A stretch of DNA of 8,685 nucleotides from Bacteroidota bacterium. Lineage in GTDB: Bacteria; Bacteroidota; Rhodothermia; Rhodothermales; UBA10348. How positions within the stretch are numbered: position 1 is the stretch's first letter; every line of letters begins with the position of its first letter. Below are positions 1-7,021 of the stretch, one piece after another. The stretch is from NCBI GenBank assembly GCA_004356385.1, contig SMXL01000044.1, positions 1-8,685 of the forward strand. Reading direction: 5' to 3'. The notes under the pieces are model-generated. The model saw nothing but the letters and a program-made list of their open reading frames with translations. It made no database searches and had not been told where the DNA came from. A program made the translations under genes and the position numbers.

Positions 1-237
1 GAACCATCGCGGTGGATCATACCCGTGACCTCCCCAGGGATGGCACCGGGCTACGCGGTGGATCGACAGGATAAGACCCTTGATCGCACCATATCGCGTG
101 AACGCCTCGGTTGCGAACTCCGAACAGGTGGGTGTAAAGCGACACGAAGACGGAAAATGAGGAGAGAACACGGCCTGATACATCTTGATCAAGCCGACAA
201 AGATCAATCTGGGTAATCGTACCAGTGTCCGAATCAT
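1..237 (-). CDS. yidD: Membrane protein insertion efficiency factor YidD, 5' part
   Basis: YidD is a small inner-membrane-associated protein that assists YidC-dependent insertion of membrane proteins; that role is known from the family, not shown here. The reverse complement from the ATG at 237 reads 79 codons without a stop and continues past the left edge, so the C-terminus is missing. Family hallmarks are clear: an N-terminal amphipathic stretch with [14 protein letters not shown] (residues 8-21), the cysteine motif [12 protein letters not shown] (31-42), YGAIKG (49-54), and [12 protein letters not shown] (64-75). The two cysteines of the CRFTPTC segment and the later RCHPWG cysteine are all present. 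The frame stays open upstream of 237 into the preceding gene, but family alignment favours this ATG and no clear ribosome binding site decides it. It lies 59 bases downstream of the M23 lipoprotein gene on the same strand and is probably co-transcribed. It is not next to rpmH-rnpA, its common location in other bacteria, as far as this window shows. Confidence 0.95.
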   Translation of the reverse strand, partial: MIRTLVRLPRLIFVGLIKMYQAVFSPHFPSSCRFTPTCSEFATEAFTRYGAIKGLILSIHRVARCHPWGGHGYDPPRWF

Positions 238-296
238 CGATGATTCCAGGAATGAAAGAAGTTCAGCTTGAAACGGTGACCAGCGCCCAGGTTTCC

Positions 297-1697
297 TTAT
301 AGTTCGAGAATCCACCCTGTTTGACCCGAATCAGTCGTTACACGAAGATATTCACCGAACCGACTTCGAATACTTAGGGATTTGCCGCGCAGCTGAAGGC
401 CCATGGTACCCGAGAATTCGTCTGGAACGCTTTGGATCGGCGCCGAGGAGGCCATGATGAATTGCTCGATTGGCTCGGTTTCTGACTCGATCTGATTTCC
501 TCGTATATACCCTGTCGTTCCGTCCGGCAATCGAATTCGATAGTACGAGGTAGCCGCAGCAAGAACGTGGATGCTGGTATATTTTTCGAGCAGCATCAAC
601 TGTTCGCTTGTTCGAGAGGGTCCTGCATATAATCCCGAATCGCCGATCCGTGTCCTCATCCATACTTCGCCTTCAAGTAGTTCTACGGCGATTCCTGGAA
701 GTGTGTGGTTGGGCTCATAAATGTAGGGGTGCGGATCGACCGGCCCGTTGCGATAGATTCCGAAATGAAGGTGGGGTGGGGTGGTTCGAGCGTTTCCAGA
801 ATTACCCACCAAACCCAGTGTGTCGCCTGCCGAGACCCGATTTCCTCTTCTAACAAATTGCTCTTCCAGATGGGCGTAGTACAGACTCGCTCCTGTTCGT
901 GAGGATCTGAGCCAAACCGTCTTGCCTCCTAATCCACCGTTGCGAGTGCTGGAAATAACGCCGTCCGTAGCTGCGATGACGGGTGTTCCCCGAGGAGCGA
1001 ATATATCCACACCGTGATGGCTTCGCCGTCCCCCGTCCCGCGAATCTCCGAACAAACTCTGAATGGCTCCGCTGTTCAGTCCGGATACGGGAAAGATGAC
1101 TGATGCGGCTGTACTGACGCTCAGTTCATACTGGCCTCCGGCCAACAGCTCAGGCTGAAGCCGGAGGAGGAAGGTCCCGGATCGATCGGCGTCGAACTGG
1201 ATAGACTGCGTCGAGTCGGCTGAGGCCACTCGTCTTGTTCCGAGGCCCAGTTCATCCAGCTCCTGAAAAAGATCCAGAAAAATGCTGCCTGAGTCCGGTT
1301 TGGTAAATGCTACATGGGCGATAAATCTCTGGCCACGCGTCAACTGGATATAAAATGCTACTGCCTGTGGTCTGGCAGGGTCGACGTAACCTTTTTCTCG
1401 ATACGGTATCGTCGGAGACACCGGCTCCAGGAGTGCCTGATTGCCGACTTCGAACCACGCAATGCCCATTGCACTCTGGCTCAACCCACTCGATTCAAGG
1501 CCATATTCGTACGCTTCCCTCGGACTTTGCGGTGTATATCGCTCCCTCAACTCGTCGATTTTTGCACAGCCTGCAGATAACACGACGATCGTTGCGATAA
1601 GCACACCCGGCAAGAAGGTATTCCCCACCCATTGATAGGGCTCTTTGAAGGCTGTACGACGGACCATGAACTCTGAATTCGACCTGAAAACTTTCAC
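297..1697 (-). CDS. M23 family metallopeptidase, predicted lipoprotein with SH3-like C-terminal segments
   Basis: This is a predicted cell-envelope zinc endopeptidase of the M23/LytM (lysostaphin-like) family, which cleaves peptidoglycan cross-bridges or acts as a regulator. Residues 30-43 form a hydrophobic signal segment ending SAGC, with Cys44 as the likely lipidation site; Ser at -3 is weaker than the usual Leu. Residues about 105-197 are beta-rich and resemble a PPC-like sandwich (inference). The peptidase core spans about 220-330. Its HHGVD (227-231) gives the first zinc ligands His227 and Asp231, YYAH ends at His276, and PPHLHFG gives His309 and His311, so the catalytic set looks complete. 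Residues about 345-405 and 430-466 look like two SH3b-type segments ([16 protein letters not shown]) that could bind wall. The longest frame starts at a GTG (1697); an ATG at residue 11 (1667) is a good alternative, and neither has a strong ribosome binding site. A stop lies just upstream in frame, so the start must be one of these. It sits between dnaE and yidD on the same strand. Confidence 0.9.
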   Translation of the reverse strand: MKVFRSNSEFMVRRTAFKEPYQWVGNTFLPGVLIATIVVLSAGCAKIDELRERYTPQSPREAYEYGLESSGLSQSAMGIAWFEVGNQALLEPVSPTIPYREKGYVDPARPQAVAFYIQLTRGQRFIAHVAFTKPDSGSIFLDLFQELDELGLGTRRVASADSTQSIQFDADRSGTFLLRLQPELLAGGQYELSVSTAASVIFPVSGLNSGAIQSLFGDSRDGGRRSHHGVDIFAPRGTPVIAATDGVISSTRNGGLGGKTVWLRSSRTGASLYYAHLEEQFVRRGNRVSAGDTLGLVGNSGNARTTPPHLHFGIYRNGPVDPHPYIYEPNHTLPGIAVELLEGEVWMRTRIGDSGLYAGPSRTSEQLMLLEKYTSIHVLAAATSYYRIRLPDGTTGYIRGNQIESETEPIEQFIMASSAPIQSVPDEFSGTMGLQLRGKSLSIRSRFGEYLRVTTDSGQTGWILEL

Positions 1698-1709
1698 CTG
1701 ATAGAAATT

Positions 1710-1762
1710 GGAATGTTCTCGCTACGGCTTCGACATTCCCGTGTTTCGAATAGAAACCACGG
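1710..1762 (-). other. Two possible RNA stem-loops between dnaE and the M23 gene
   Basis: The 113-base gap after dnaE contains two inverted repeats. One pairs CCGT/GTTTC (1739-1747) with GAAAC/ACGG (1753-1762), giving nine base pairs, one bulged base and a five-base loop. The other pairs GGAATGT (1710-1716) with ACATTCC (1733-1739), seven perfect pairs around a 16-base loop. They share base 1739, so they might compete. Neither is followed on the minus strand by a run of T, so they do not look like standard intrinsic terminators. They lie in the leader just before the M23 start and could process or modulate the dnaE-M23 message. Folding was judged by eye. Confidence 0.35.
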
Positions 1763-1810
1763 AAGGGGGTGAATCGACGACCACGCGAATTCGAATACGG
1801 GCGGCTTTTC

Positions 1811-4800
1811 TCAACCGTCTCCCTCAACCACGACCGCATGTAGGCCGAAAAGTCTAGTGAGTCCCTGCATCACTTCCGTGGTCGGGTCGACGACGGCCGT
1901 CCGGCTCAGAAGCCGGGCAGCTTGCGTTGAGTCTCTGGAGATCAGATCGAAATAGAGCTTGCAGGATCCCTTGTTGGACTCGAATAGCTTTGCCAGTTCA
2001 TCGACCTGTTCTTCGGTTAACGCATCGGCATCAACCCGAACAATCAAGGATTTCACGTAGTGTGATCTGACTTTCCACATAGGGATGATGTCGTTTGCGA
2101 GAACCTTTGCACTGCCTCCGCGCATGTCTACGCTTCCTCGAATGAGTACGATTTCGTCCACCTTCAAATATCGTTGCACTCGATCGTAGGTGTTGGAAAA
2201 GCAGACCAGCTCAGCCTGACCGGAAAAGTCCTCGAAGGTTGCGAACGCATAGGGTCTCCCCGATTTATTGGTTCGATGCGTAACGTCGGTGATGATTCCA
2301 CAGAACGAGTGTTGGGGCCGATTCTTTCTATACCCGTTGTCATCGTCTCCCTTTTCCTCCGCCAGTGATTCGGCATCGGCCACATGTGCAGACGCGAAAG
2401 CACGGATTTCAGGCAAGAAGGCCTCAAGTGGGTGTCCCGAAACGTAAAATCCGACCGATTCGCGTTCTTCCTTTAAGAGCCGGCCGCGTGGCCACGGGTC
2501 AACAACCGGCAAGGCGGGTTCCATGGTTACGGCGCCGTCGCCACCTACGCCGAACAACGAATTTTGACCAGCGGCGCGATCAGCCTGAACCTTGTGCGCG
2601 TATCGCATCGCCGTGTCTACAGCCTCCATTAACTGAGCTCGATGTCCGTCCAGGTCATCCAACGCGCCTGCTTTGGCCAAACATTCGATCGCTTTCTTGC
2701 TCACAGACCGCGTATCCAGGAGCTTGGTCAGAGAGAAGATGGACTTGAACGGACCGTCACTTTGTCGCGCTTCCAGGATGTTCTCGATCGCTCCACGCCC
2801 TACTCCCTTCACCGCTCCGAGCCCGAAACGAATCTTTCCATTCTCGACGGTGAAATCGGCCTGACTCTCGTTGATGGACGGAGGCAATAGATCGATCCCG
2901 ATGTGCCTGGATTCCTCGAGAACAATCGACAGTTTTTTGGTGTCACCCATGTCGTTTGTCATGGCCGCCGCCAGAAACTCCGCAGGATAGTGGGCTTTCA
3001 GATAGGCCGTATGAAACGCTATGATTGAATAGGCGGCCGCGTGCGACTTGTTGAACCCGTACCCGGCGAATTTGGCCATGAGGTCGAACACATCGTTCGC
3101 GGTCTCTTCTTCGATTCCTCTATCGGCGGCACCAGATACGAAGATCTCTCTCTGCTTGGTCATCTCCGAGCGCTTTTTCTTTCCCATCGCGCGACGCAGA
3201 ATGTCGGCACGGCCGAGCGTATATCCTGCCATCTCCTGGGCCATCTGCATTACCTGCTCTTGATAGACGGGAATCCCGTATGTCGGCTCAAGGATGGGAA
3301 TCAGGCACTCGTGAGGGTATTCAACGGGTTCTTCTCCATGTTTTCTGGCGATATACACGGGAATATTGTCCATGGGGCCCGGACGATACAAGGCGTTCAT
3401 AGCGATGAGATCGTCAATCGAAGTTGGCCTCAATTTTCGGAGCCACTCCCGCATCCCGCTGGATTCGAATTGAAAGACGGCTACCGTATCCGCACGTTGA
3501 AACAATTCTATGGTGGCCTCATCATCCAACGGAATTTCATCGAGGACGACGTCGATATTCCGGTTGTCCTTGAGTAGTCGTATCGTATCGTCGAGGACGG
3601 ACAGCGTCTTTAGTCCCAGGAAGTCCATTTTTAATAGTCCGAACGACTCCACCCACTTTCCGTCATATTGAGTGATCATAATGTCGTCGGCGCCCGATTT
3701 ACCCTTGGCGATGCAGACGGGGACGTAATCGCTCACTTTTCCAGGAGCAATGATCACGCCGGCAGCATGAACACCCGTGTGCCGGGCCGAACCCTCGAGC
3801 ACCTTCGCATACAGCATCAGGTTTCGGATCTGCTCGTTAGGATCCTCACTCAACTTGCGAAAGGCGGGGACGTCTTCCATGGCTGATTCCAGAGTTACCC
3901 CTGGACCTTCCGGAATCATCTTGGCTATGCGGTCTGCTTCCGAAAGAGGGATGCTCAATACGCGAGCAACGTCTCGAATAACCGAACGCGCACCCATCGT
4001 ACCAAATGTGATAATCTGGCAGACGTTTTCCCGACCGTATTTCTCGACGACATAATCGATTACCTTGGAGCGTCCGCGATCATCAAAATCGATGTCAACA
4101 TCCGGCATCGATATACGCTCGGGATTCAAAAACCGCTCGAAAAGCAGGTTGTATGTCAGCGGATTCACGTTCGTAATTCCGAGGCAGTATGCCACAAGGC
4201 TGCCTGCCGTAGAGCCTCTGCCCGGACCCACGCTGACTCCGAGCTCCCTCGCCGCCGTGGTAAAATCCTGCACGATGAGTATGTAGCCGGCATACCCCAT
4301 TTCTCCAATGATTCCCAGTTCGTGGTCAATCCGGGTCTGGATTTCCAGGGAAATTTCGGAGAAACGCCCAGCCGCACGCTCATAGACCAAATGTCGGAGG
4401 TACCCTTCGACGTCGTTTTCAAAGTCGGCCGGAATCGGAAAGTGTGGCATGAGAAGCTGCCCCATCGGCAACTCGAACTTGCATTTCTCAGCCACCTCGT
4501 TGGTGGTGACCAGGGCTTGCTGACTCACGCGTGGATCTAGATCCCTTAGAATCCATTCCATTTCCGACGACGATTTCAGGAAAAACTGATCGTTCTCGAA
4601 TCGCATCCGGTTGGGGTCCGAGAGGTCCTTTCCAGTCTGCAAACATAGGAGTACATCTTGTGCGGCTGAATCTTCCTGCTCCACGTAATGGACATCATTG
4701 GTGGCGATTACTTTCACATTGTATTCCTTCGCCCACCGCAGGAGCACCTCGTTACATCGATGCTGATCCGGAATATTGTGATTTTGGATTTCGACGTAAT

Positions 4801-5299
4801 AATCTTCTCCGAAAATGTCCAGGTAGGCCTCGAAGATTTTTTTGGCTTCGTCTTCTCCGTTTTTCAGAATGCTCTGTAGCACTTCGCCCTGAAGGCAACA
4901 GGTTGTGGCCACGAGGCCGTCACTATGGTTCCTGAGAATCTCGTGATCGATGCGAGGTTTGTAGTAGTACCCCTCCGTGAACGATTGAGAGGACAAGTGA
5001 ATGAGATTTTGATATCCCGTTTCGTTTTTGGCCAGCAGTACCTGGTGGTATCGCTTCCGATCTGTCTTTTCAGACATAGAAGAAGCCGTGACATAAAATT
5101 CGCAGCCGATGATGGGTTCGACACCTTCACGCTTCGCCGTTGTATAAAATTCAGGAATGCCGAAGAGATTGCCGTGGTCGGTAATCGCGAGAGCCGGCAT
5201 TTCCAATTCCTTTGCTTTGACCAGCAAACGGTTGATGCGTGCGGCACCGTCCAGAAGCGAATACTGGGTATGGCAATGAAGATGGCAGAATGGGGTCAT
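1811..5299 (-). CDS. dnaE: DNA polymerase III subunit alpha (DnaE1 type)
   Basis: This is the catalytic subunit of the replicative DNA polymerase III holoenzyme. At 1162 residues it matches the E. coli length. Domains in order: an N-terminal PHP domain (about 1-270) with HLHCHTQYS (6-14), ITDHGNLFG (39-47), IIGCEFYV (63-70) and TNDVHY (200-205); a palm with GPGRGS (358-363), MPDVDIDF (398-405) and KMDFLGL (557-563), which supply the three catalytic carboxylates at about Asp402, Asp404 and Asp559; fingers and thumb with RPGPMDNIP (639-647), ILRRAMGKKK (700-709) and FAGYGFNKSHAAAYS (744-758); a helix-hairpin-helix near KGVG (831-834); a beta-clamp motif QNSLF (912-916); an OB fold (about 997-1075); and a C-terminal domain. 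The PHP metal ligands look intact, unlike the degenerate E. coli domain, which in related enzymes goes with PHP exonuclease activity. The ATG at 5299 fits the family N-terminus; its ribosome binding site is weak. It is first in the minus-strand group dnaE, M23 lipoprotein, yidD. Confidence 0.98.
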   Translation of the reverse strand: MTPFCHLHCHTQYSLLDGAARINRLLVKAKELEMPALAITDHGNLFGIPEFYTTAKREGVEPIIGCEFYVTASSMSEKTDRKRYHQVLLAKNETGYQNLIHLSSQSFTEGYYYKPRIDHEILRNHSDGLVATTCCLQGEVLQSILKNGEDEAKKIFEAYLDIFGEDYYVEIQNHNIPDQHRCNEVLLRWAKEYNVKVIATNDVHYVEQEDSAAQDVLLCLQTGKDLSDPNRMRFENDQFFLKSSSEMEWILRDLDPRVSQQALVTTNEVAEKCKFELPMGQLLMPHFPIPADFENDVEGYLRHLVYERAAGRFSEISLEIQTRIDHELGIIGEMGYAGYILIVQDFTTAARELGVSVGPGRGSTAGSLVAYCLGITNVNPLTYNLLFERFLNPERISMPDVDIDFDDRGRSKVIDYVVEKYGRENVCQIITFGTMGARSVIRDVARVLSIPLSEADRIAKMIPEGPGVTLESAMEDVPAFRKLSEDPNEQIRNLMLYAKVLEGSARHTGVHAAGVIIAPGKVSDYVPVCIAKGKSGADDIMITQYDGKWVESFGLLKMDFLGLKTLSVLDDTIRLLKDNRNIDVVLDEIPLDDEATIELFQRADTVAVFQFESSGMREWLRKLRPTSIDDLIAMNALYRPGPMDNIPVYIARKHGEEPVEYPHECLIPILEPTYGIPVYQEQVMQMAQEMAGYTLGRADILRRAMGKKKRSEMTKQREIFVSGAADRGIEEETANDVFDLMAKFAGYGFNKSHAAAYSIIAFHTAYLKAHYPAEFLAAAMTNDMGDTKKLSIVLEESRHIGIDLLPPSINESQADFTVENGKIRFGLGAVKGVGRGAIENILEARQSDGPFKSIFSLTKLLDTRSVSKKAIECLAKAGALDDLDGHRAQLMEAVDTAMRYAHKVQADRAAGQNSLFGVGGDGAVTMEPALPVVDPWPRGRLLKEERESVGFYVSGHPLEAFLPEIRAFASAHVADAESLAEEKGDDDNGYRKNRPQHSFCGIITDVTHRTNKSGRPYAFATFEDFSGQAELVCFSNTYDRVQRYLKVDEIVLIRGSVDMRGGSAKVLANDIIPMWKVRSHYVKSLIVRVDADALTEEQVDELAKLFESNKGSCKLYFDLISRDSTQAARLLSRTAVVDPTTEVMQGLTRLFGLHAVVVEGDG

Positions 5300-5314
5300 G
5301 AGGTTGGTCTACAC

Positions 5315-5344
5315 CAAATCAATTTTCGCTAGTCAGACGAGCAA
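5315..5344 (-). promoter_or_regulatory. Possible dnaE promoter (Bacteroidota-like -33/-7)
   Basis: On the minus strand a TTG (5344-5342) is followed after 19 bases by TTGATTTG (5322-5315). The second element matches the Bacteroidota -7 consensus TAnnTTTG except for one base. It would start transcription about ten bases before the dnaE ATG. The match is weak and short, and other promoters upstream are not excluded. Confidence 0.25.
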
Positions 5345-5368
5345 CACTTGCGCTGCCAATAACGGGTG

Positions 5369-5404
5369 TGAGAGGTCTCAAAACAACGATTGTGGATATC
5401 TTTG
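5369..5404 (+). promoter_or_regulatory. Possible -7 element TATCTTTG with an upstream inverted repeat
   Basis: TATCTTTG (5397-5404) is an exact match to the Bacteroidota -7 consensus TAnnTTTG. I found no convincing -33 TTTG at normal spacing. Just upstream, TGAGA-GG-TCTCA (5369-5380) is a short inverted repeat that could be an operator. If used, the promoter would make a leader of about 60 bases running to the ATG at 5467. The rest of 5300-5466 shows nothing else I recognise. Confidence 0.3.
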
Positions 5405-5466
5405 TGAGGAGTAAATCTCTAAAGACATCTGAAGCTAATAGTTGTACCGCTCGCGGGAGTAATTAA

Positions 5467-5784
5467 ATGGACTCGGGGTTTCTTGTAGTCGATATATTAA
5501 AGATTCCCGGGTTATTTGCGGTCGACATGTTGATGAATCCGGGCCTTACTAAAGTCGGTATTTGAAAGAACCCGGACCGAAGTGACCTAAAAACTGCTCG
5601 CCAGCGCTCTCGAAACGATTCATTTCGTCGTTCTGGAGCAAAAAAAGCGAAAAAATCTATTCCGTCAAAAAATGTGGCTAAATTGGGAAATTTCAAGGCT
5701 ATAGCGACAAGGGTTTTACCGGAAAAATTCAAAAAGTGGCGTTTTATGGTCAATAAAGGCGATTATTGCTTGACAGAACTCTAA
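5467..5784 (+). pseudogene. Possible interrupted small gene with 11-residue repeats and a basic tail
   Basis: I do not recognise this product. A GGGAG site (5455-5459) lies seven bases before ATG 5467, the same layout as the histone-like gene downstream. The first part encodes 32 residues ending at TGA 5563-5565. The repeats read GFLVVDILKIP, GLFAVDMLMNP, then GLTKVGI with the stop in the column where the others have Leu (TTA, TTG, TGA). After the stop the same frame stays open for 72 codons to TAA 5784. That part is strongly basic (about 21 Lys/Arg against 6 Asp/Glu by hand count) with AKKAKK and EKFKKWRF. Options are a gene broken by one base change, a real 32-residue hydrophobic peptide, or chance openness in non-coding DNA. 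The opposite strand is also open over 5463-5753 from a TTG, so the coding strand is not settled. Several differences between repeats are synonymous in the plus frame, which mildly favours it. Confidence 0.35.
5476..5574. repeat. Three diverged 33-bp tandem repeats
   Basis: Units lie at 5476-5508, 5509-5541 and 5542-5574, with exactly 33 bases each and no insertions or deletions. The shared pattern is a GGG/GGC start, a central GTC (with GAT, GAC or GGT next) and a CCC/CCG end, so the junctions read CCCGGG or CCGGGC. The second unit contains GTCGAC. The spacing keeps reading frame on both strands, giving an 11-residue repeat either way. No spacers separate the units, so this is not a CRISPR array. 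It could be coding repeat expansion or a set of protein-binding sites. Confidence 0.75.
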
Positions 5785-5798
5785 CATTGCTTTACCTT
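5770..5798 (+). promoter_or_regulatory. Promoter of the histone-like gene
   Basis: A perfect TTGACA -35 element (5770-5775) is followed by a 17-base spacer and TACCTT (5793-5798). Read with the next bases, TACCTTCA also resembles the Bacteroidota -7 TAnnTTTG. A start near 5805 would give a leader of about 60 bases before ATG 5868. The -35 overlaps the last codons of the interrupted frame that ends at 5784. Confidence 0.65.
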
Positions 5799-5812
5799 CA
5801 AAACAGTTCAGA

Positions 5813-5837
5813 AACGAGGTTTTTGTCCTTCCTCGTT
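5813..5837 (+). promoter_or_regulatory. Hairpin in the 5' leader of the histone-like mRNA
   Basis: AACGAGG (5813-5819) pairs perfectly with CCTCGTT (5831-5837) around an 11-base pyrimidine-rich loop. It would sit within about ten bases of the predicted transcript end and leaves the GGAG site at 5857-5860 free. A 5' end stem of this kind often protects an abundant message from decay; that role is inferred. A short TTTTT lies in the loop and not after the stem, so it is not a terminator. Confidence 0.45.
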
Positions 5838-5867
5838 CACTACCACATCATATCACGGAGAAATAAA

Positions 5868-6041
5868 ATGAGCAGATTCGGTGACTTGAAAGGATATGTA
5901 GATTCAATGGAAGACGATTTCAACAAATTCTACAACAAGGGCAACAAAGCGGCAGGTACACGCGTCCGCAAAGCGATGCAAGATCTAAAAAGAACTGCAC
6001 AGGACATCCGGGTTGAGGTACAATCGATGAAGAACGAATAA
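5868..6041 (+). CDS. Histone H1-like Hc1 family protein (short bacterial form)
   Basis: This encodes 57 residues, MSRFGDLKGYVDSM at the start and EVQSMKNE at the end. It matches the Hc1-like family common in Bacteroidota: EDDFNKFYNKGNKAAGTR (15-32) then VRKAMQDLKRTAQDIR (33-48), predicted as mostly two amphipathic helices. Family members are thought to bind DNA or act in the nucleoid. Chlamydial Hc1 carries an extra Lys/Ala-rich tail that this short form lacks, so strong DNA compaction should not be assumed. The ATG at 5868 is chosen because GGAG (5857-5860) lies seven bases upstream; the frame is open further upstream but without support. It has its own promoter, a leader hairpin and a strong terminator, so it looks like a single-gene unit that could be highly expressed. 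Confidence 0.9.
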   Translation: MSRFGDLKGYVDSMEDDFNKFYNKGNKAAGTRVRKAMQDLKRTAQDIRVEVQSMKNE

Positions 6042-6072
6042 TCCCTCTTTGTCGTACAAGACTTTGTTGGAG

Positions 6073-6105
6073 AGGCCGTGCGTTGCCGTACGGCCTTTCT
6101 TGTTT
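6073..6105 (+). terminator. Intrinsic terminator after the histone-like gene
   Basis: AGGCCGTGCG (6073-6082) pairs with CGTACGGCCT (6087-6096), ten base pairs with one G-U, around the tetraloop TTGC. It is followed by the T-rich tail TTTCTTGTTT (6096-6105). This is a standard rho-independent terminator 31 bases after the stop codon. It ends only 22 bases before the next gene's ATG at 6128. Confidence 0.88.
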
Positions 6106-6127
6106 ATACGCTTTTGGCAAGAAGTTA

Positions 6128-7021
6128 ATGGCGAATCGCATGAAAGCAGTCATCGCTTGGTGTGTTCTTGTACTGATGTCTACAACGGTCCGGGCACAGG
6201 AGCAGGCTATGACGGACTCGGTGATCGTTCCGGCGTGGAAGCCGTCTCTTATTGCGAAAGTTTCAGGCTCCCAAGTTGGTTTTCAAAACTGGGCGGAGGG
6301 AGGCGTGAACACGTTGGGCTTGACTCTGGGTGTCGATGGCAAGCTCGAACGGGTGTCCGACCATTGGTTGCAAACACACGAACTCCGTCTGGGTTACGGG
6401 ATCGTCAAACAGGACACAATCGACGTCCGTAAGTCCGAAGATGTTATCCGTTTATCGATGGCATTCGAATTCACCGGCGGCGGAATCTTCGGAAAAATGA
6501 ATCCTACCTTTGCCATTCTAGCCCGGTCCCAGTTCAACGAGGGATTTAATTATCAGAAGAATCCTTTTGGCGACGAGCGCGAGCCACCCATCAAGGTTTC
6601 AGATTTTTTGTCCCCCGGAACGTTTCAACAATCTATCGGACTCACGTATTCACCGAGCGACTGGTTTAAACAACGCGTGGGCCTCGGAGCGAAAGAAACT
6701 GTAGTGCTGATTGAAGAGTTGCGTCCTCTGTACAATCTCGACGCGGATAATAGTGTCCGATTTGAGATGGGACTCGAGTCATTCACCGAAGTGGAAAAAG
6801 AGATTTTCGAGAATGTGCATTACAAATCTACCCTGGTCGTATTTGCTGCTTTTAACCAGCTCGAAAAGCCGGACTTTCTCTGGGAAAACCTGGTGGCCAT
6901 GAAGGTCAACGATTGGCTGAGCGTTAACTTGGAATGGGTAGTTCTTTACGACACCGATGTCAATTCCAAAGCCCAGTTCAAGGAAATTTTCTCCGTTGGC
7001 GTTTCGTATATCCTCATCTGA
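6128..7021 (+). CDS. DUF3078 family secreted or outer-membrane beta-rich protein
   Basis: The product has 297 residues. The N-terminus is a signal peptide, with hydrophobic residues 7-20 and probable cleavage after VRA (23). The hallmark SQVGFQNWAEGGVNTLGL (48-65) identifies the Bacteroidota DUF3078 family (function unknown). The rest is dense in alternating beta strands with aromatic and glycine residues, and ends FSVGVSYILI, consistent with an outer-membrane barrel or barrel-like fold (inference). The ATG at 6128 is preferred, with a weak AAGAAG just before it; ATG 6140 also gives a good signal peptide. Extending to the TTG at 6083 would put the start inside the terminator hairpin and bury the signal peptide. 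No distinct promoter is visible between the terminator and this start. Its last 26 bases overlap the following membrane peptidase gene. Confidence 0.85.
   Translation: MANRMKAVIAWCVLVLMSTTVRAQEQAMTDSVIVPAWKPSLIAKVSGSQVGFQNWAEGGVNTLGLTLGVDGKLERVSDHWLQTHELRLGYGIVKQDTIDVRKSEDVIRLSMAFEFTGGGIFGKMNPTFAILARSQFNEGFNYQKNPFGDEREPPIKVSDFLSPGTFQQSIGLTYSPSDWFKQRVGLGAKETVVLIEELRPLYNLDADNSVRFEMGLESFTEVEKEIFENVHYKSTLVVFAAFNQLEKPDFLWENLVAMKVNDWLSVNLEWVVLYDTDVNSKAQFKEIFSVGVSYILI

Noticed and set aside
238..296. Terminator between the M23 gene and yidD
   Set aside because: GAAAC and GTTTC arms pair, but the interior does not and no T-run follows.
3041..3577. 178-codon plus-strand open frame
   Set aside because: It lies wholly antisense to dnaE palm and fingers motifs that are clearly conserved; no start signal or recognisable domain.
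5563..5565. TGA as a selenocysteine codon
   Set aside because: No SECIS-like hairpin was seen right after it, and the column holds Leu in the other repeats, so a simple nonsense change is likelier.
5476..5574. CRISPR array
   Set aside because: Units are directly adjacent, diverged and have no spacers; no cas genes nearby.
5463..5753. 96-codon minus-strand open frame over the repeat block
   Set aside because: It starts at a TTG with no ribosome site and its product is not recognised; kept only as an alternative reading in the pseudogene entry.
6083..6127. Upstream TTG start for the DUF3078 gene
   Set aside because: It falls inside the terminator loop and would push the signal peptide away from the N-terminus.
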